The notes under the pieces: model-generated
Seen by the model: only the letters and a program-made list of their open reading frames with translations
Database searches by the model: none
Told to the model about the DNA's origin: nothing
In this document: piece by piece, positions 5,468 through 6,970 of the stretch
Layout: every line of letters begins with the position of its first letter
How positions within the stretch are numbered: the first letter of the stretch is position 1
DNA from: Candidatus Firestoneibacteriota bacterium
GTDB taxonomy: Bacteria; Oederibacteriota; JAAXVQ01
Assembly (NCBI GenBank): GCA_013335425.1
Contig: JAAXVQ010000103.1
Span: 1 to 6,970 of the forward strand
Direction: 5' to 3'
Length of the DNA stretch: 6,970 nucleotides
Made by a program: the position numbers and the translations under genes

Positions 5468-6970
5468 ATGCCCAAAACGTTCTTCGATCCACGCAACCGC
5501 CGTAGCTACAACAAGCTTCAAGAAATTATGGATATTCCGAACTTGATGGAGATTCAAAAGAAGTCCTACAATGATTTCATTCAAAAGGACATCTTGCCGG
5601 AAAATCGGAAAAACCAAGGTTTACAGGCGGTTTTTCAGAGTGTGTTTCCCATCTACGACTTCAACAACAACTCCAGCCTGGAGTTCGCGGGGTTTTCCTT
5701 CGGGGAACCCAAGTACTCGGTGGACGAGTGCCGCGAAAGGGACATGAGCTTCTCGGCGCCGCTGAAGGTGACGCTGCGTCTCGTGGTCCGCGAGACCGAT
5801 CCGGAGACCAAGGTCAAGCGCATCAAGGACATTAAGGAACAGGAAGTTTTTTTCTGCGAACTCCCCCTGATGACCAGCAAAGGCACCTTCATTATCAATG
5901 GGGCCGAGCGCGTCATTGTTTCGCAGTTGCACCGCTCTCCCGGTGTTTCCTTCGACGAAGACGAAACCAAGGGACAGACCCTGGGACGCCGCTACCTGGT
6001 GGCGCGTATTATTCCTTACTGGGGTTCCTGGTTGGAGTTTGAATACGATGCCAACAACGTGGTGTTCATCCGCATTGACCGCAAGCGTAAGATTTTGGCC
6101 ACCACGCTGCTCAAGGCCATCGGCATTTCCACCCAGCAGAAAATTTTGAGCATGTTCTATGAGACCGAGACCATTCCCGTCAACGATCAGGCCGTAGACC
6201 GGGTTTTGATGGACGATGTGGTCGATGCGGGTACCGGAGAAGTCCTCGCCGAGTGCAATACCCTGCTGACCGAAGATCATGTTAAGAAAATCAAGGCCGC
6301 GAAAATCAACAAAGTGCCGGTCGCCGTTCCCGGCGGGGACGAGTTGCTCTCGGTTCACTATACCTTGGCTAAGGACAACACCCGTTCCAAAAACGAGGCC
6401 ATGATTGAAATTTACCGGAAAATGCGTCCGGGCGATCCGCCCACCGTGGAAAGCGCGGCCGCGTTGCTGGAGGGCCTGTTTTTCAACCCCAAACGTTATA
6501 ATCTCTCCAAAGTGGGGCGCTATAAGCTCAACAAGCGCCTGGGGCTGACCGTGCCCATGGACCATACGACCTTGAAGAAGGAAGACGTGGTCGAGGTCAT
6601 GAAGCACTTGGTGAAGCTCAACAATCTGCAGGGCGAGAAAGACGATATCGATCACTTGGGCAACCGCCGCATCCGTTCTTCGGGCGAGTTGTTGGAAAAC
6701 CAGTTCCGCATCGGTCTGGCCCGCATTGAACGCGCGGTTAAGGAGCGCATGTCCATTTTGGACATCAACACGGCCATGCCTTCGAATTTGATCAACGCCA
6801 AGCCCGTGGCCGCTTCGGTCAAGGAATTCTTCGGGTCCTCGCAGCTTTCGCAGTTCATGGACCAGACCAATCCCCTGGCTGAACTGACTCACAAACGCCG
6901 CCTCTCGGCCTTGGGCCCGGGCGGTTTGAACCGCGAACGCGCCGGTTTCGAGGTGCGCGACGTACACCAC
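5468..6970 (+). CDS. rpoB: DNA-directed RNA polymerase subunit beta, N-terminal part (runs off the right edge)
   Basis: Catalytic beta subunit of RNA polymerase. The frame is open without a stop from the ATG at 5468 to the last base (501 codons of an expected 1,200-1,400). The identity is unmistakable: [18 protein letters not shown] (143-160), [14 protein letters not shown] (179-192), [12 protein letters not shown], then the rifampicin pocket [20 protein letters not shown] and [12 protein letters not shown] (about 455-486), and [13 protein letters not shown] at the edge. D465, H475 and S480 match E. coli D516, H526 and S531, so no classical rifampicin-resistance substitution is present there. 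The constant offset of 51 residues from E. coli numbering shows that the N-terminal half is more compact, probably mainly in the lineage-variable insertion of the beta lobe. The ATG has an AGGAGG site and its own promoter. Upstream lies a protease gene rather than rplL; rpoC would be expected downstream, outside the window. Confidence 0.99.
   Translation, partial: MPKTFFDPRNRRSYNKLQEIMDIPNLMEIQKKSYNDFIQKDILPENRKNQGLQAVFQSVFPIYDFNNNSSLEFAGFSFGEPKYSVDECRERDMSFSAPLKVTLRLVVRETDPETKVKRIKDIKEQEVFFCELPLMTSKGTFIINGAERVIVSQLHRSPGVSFDEDETKGQTLGRRYLVARIIPYWGSWLEFEYDANNVVFIRIDRKRKILATTLLKAIGISTQQKILSMFYETETIPVNDQAVDRVLMDDVVDAGTGEVLAECNTLLTEDHVKKIKAAKINKVPVAVPGGDELLSVHYTLAKDNTRSKNEAMIEIYRKMRPGDPPTVESAAALLEGLFFNPKRYNLSKVGRYKLNKRLGLTVPMDHTTLKKEDVVEVMKHLVKLNNLQGEKDDIDHLGNRRIRSSGELLENQFRIGLARIERAVKERMSILDINTAMPSNLINAKPVAASVKEFFGSSQLSQFMDQTNPLAELTHKRRLSALGPGGLNRERAGFEVRDVHH

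Noticed and set aside
6830..6940. Possible rifampicin-resistance substitutions in rpoB
   Set aside because: The key positions equivalent to E. coli D516, H526 and S531 carry the sensitive-type residues.
5621..6970. Long open frame of 449 codons on the - strand
   Set aside because: It lies entirely antisense to rpoB, which is recognisable residue by residue on the + strand. The - strand product is compositionally odd (rich in His, Gln, Val and Gly) and matches no family I know; it is a shadow of GC-biased coding sequence.

Overview
This window appears to be chromosomal DNA from a free-living Gram-negative-type bacterium with moderately high GC in its genes and an AT-rich intergenic gap. A lipoprotein signal on a periplasmic-type protease, a hybrid histidine kinase and a CHASE2-type class III cyclase all fit a diderm, signalling-rich lineage. 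The RpoB fragment is clearly bacterial, but I cannot assign a phylum from the sequence alone. All five supported genes lie on the + strand, and nothing suggests phage or plasmid DNA.

Positions 1-1582 encode a soluble PAS - histidine kinase - receiver hybrid protein. Its reading frame is open to the left edge, so its N-terminus may be incomplete. A 62-base gap with a strong stem-loop (1584-1602) follows.

Positions 1645-5148 hold three tightly packed genes: a membrane CHASE2 adenylate cyclase, a secreted SH3-domain protein and an M48 zinc-protease lipoprotein. The cyclase stop codon lies inside the SH3 gene's ribosome binding site, and the SH3 and protease genes overlap by 4 bases, so the three are very probably co-transcribed and translationally coupled. 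Together they look like an envelope module: an extracytoplasmic sensor making cAMP inside, plus two exported proteins acting at the peptidoglycan or outer membrane.

Positions 5149-5467 are a 319-base non-coding gap. It contains a 152-base palindromic element (5186-5337) with imperfect terminal inverted repeats, flanked on both sides by the same 7 bases (TAAAAAA). This is the layout of a non-autonomous MITE-like insertion. About 20 bases after it comes a sigma70-type promoter (5358-5386), a leader of roughly 75 bases and a strong ribosome binding site.

Positions 5468-6970 are the first 501 codons of rpoB (RNA polymerase beta subunit). The gene runs off the right edge just after the rifampicin-resistance-determining region, which carries the sensitive-type residues. 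rplL, the usual upstream neighbour of rpoB, is absent, and rpoB appears to have its own promoter.
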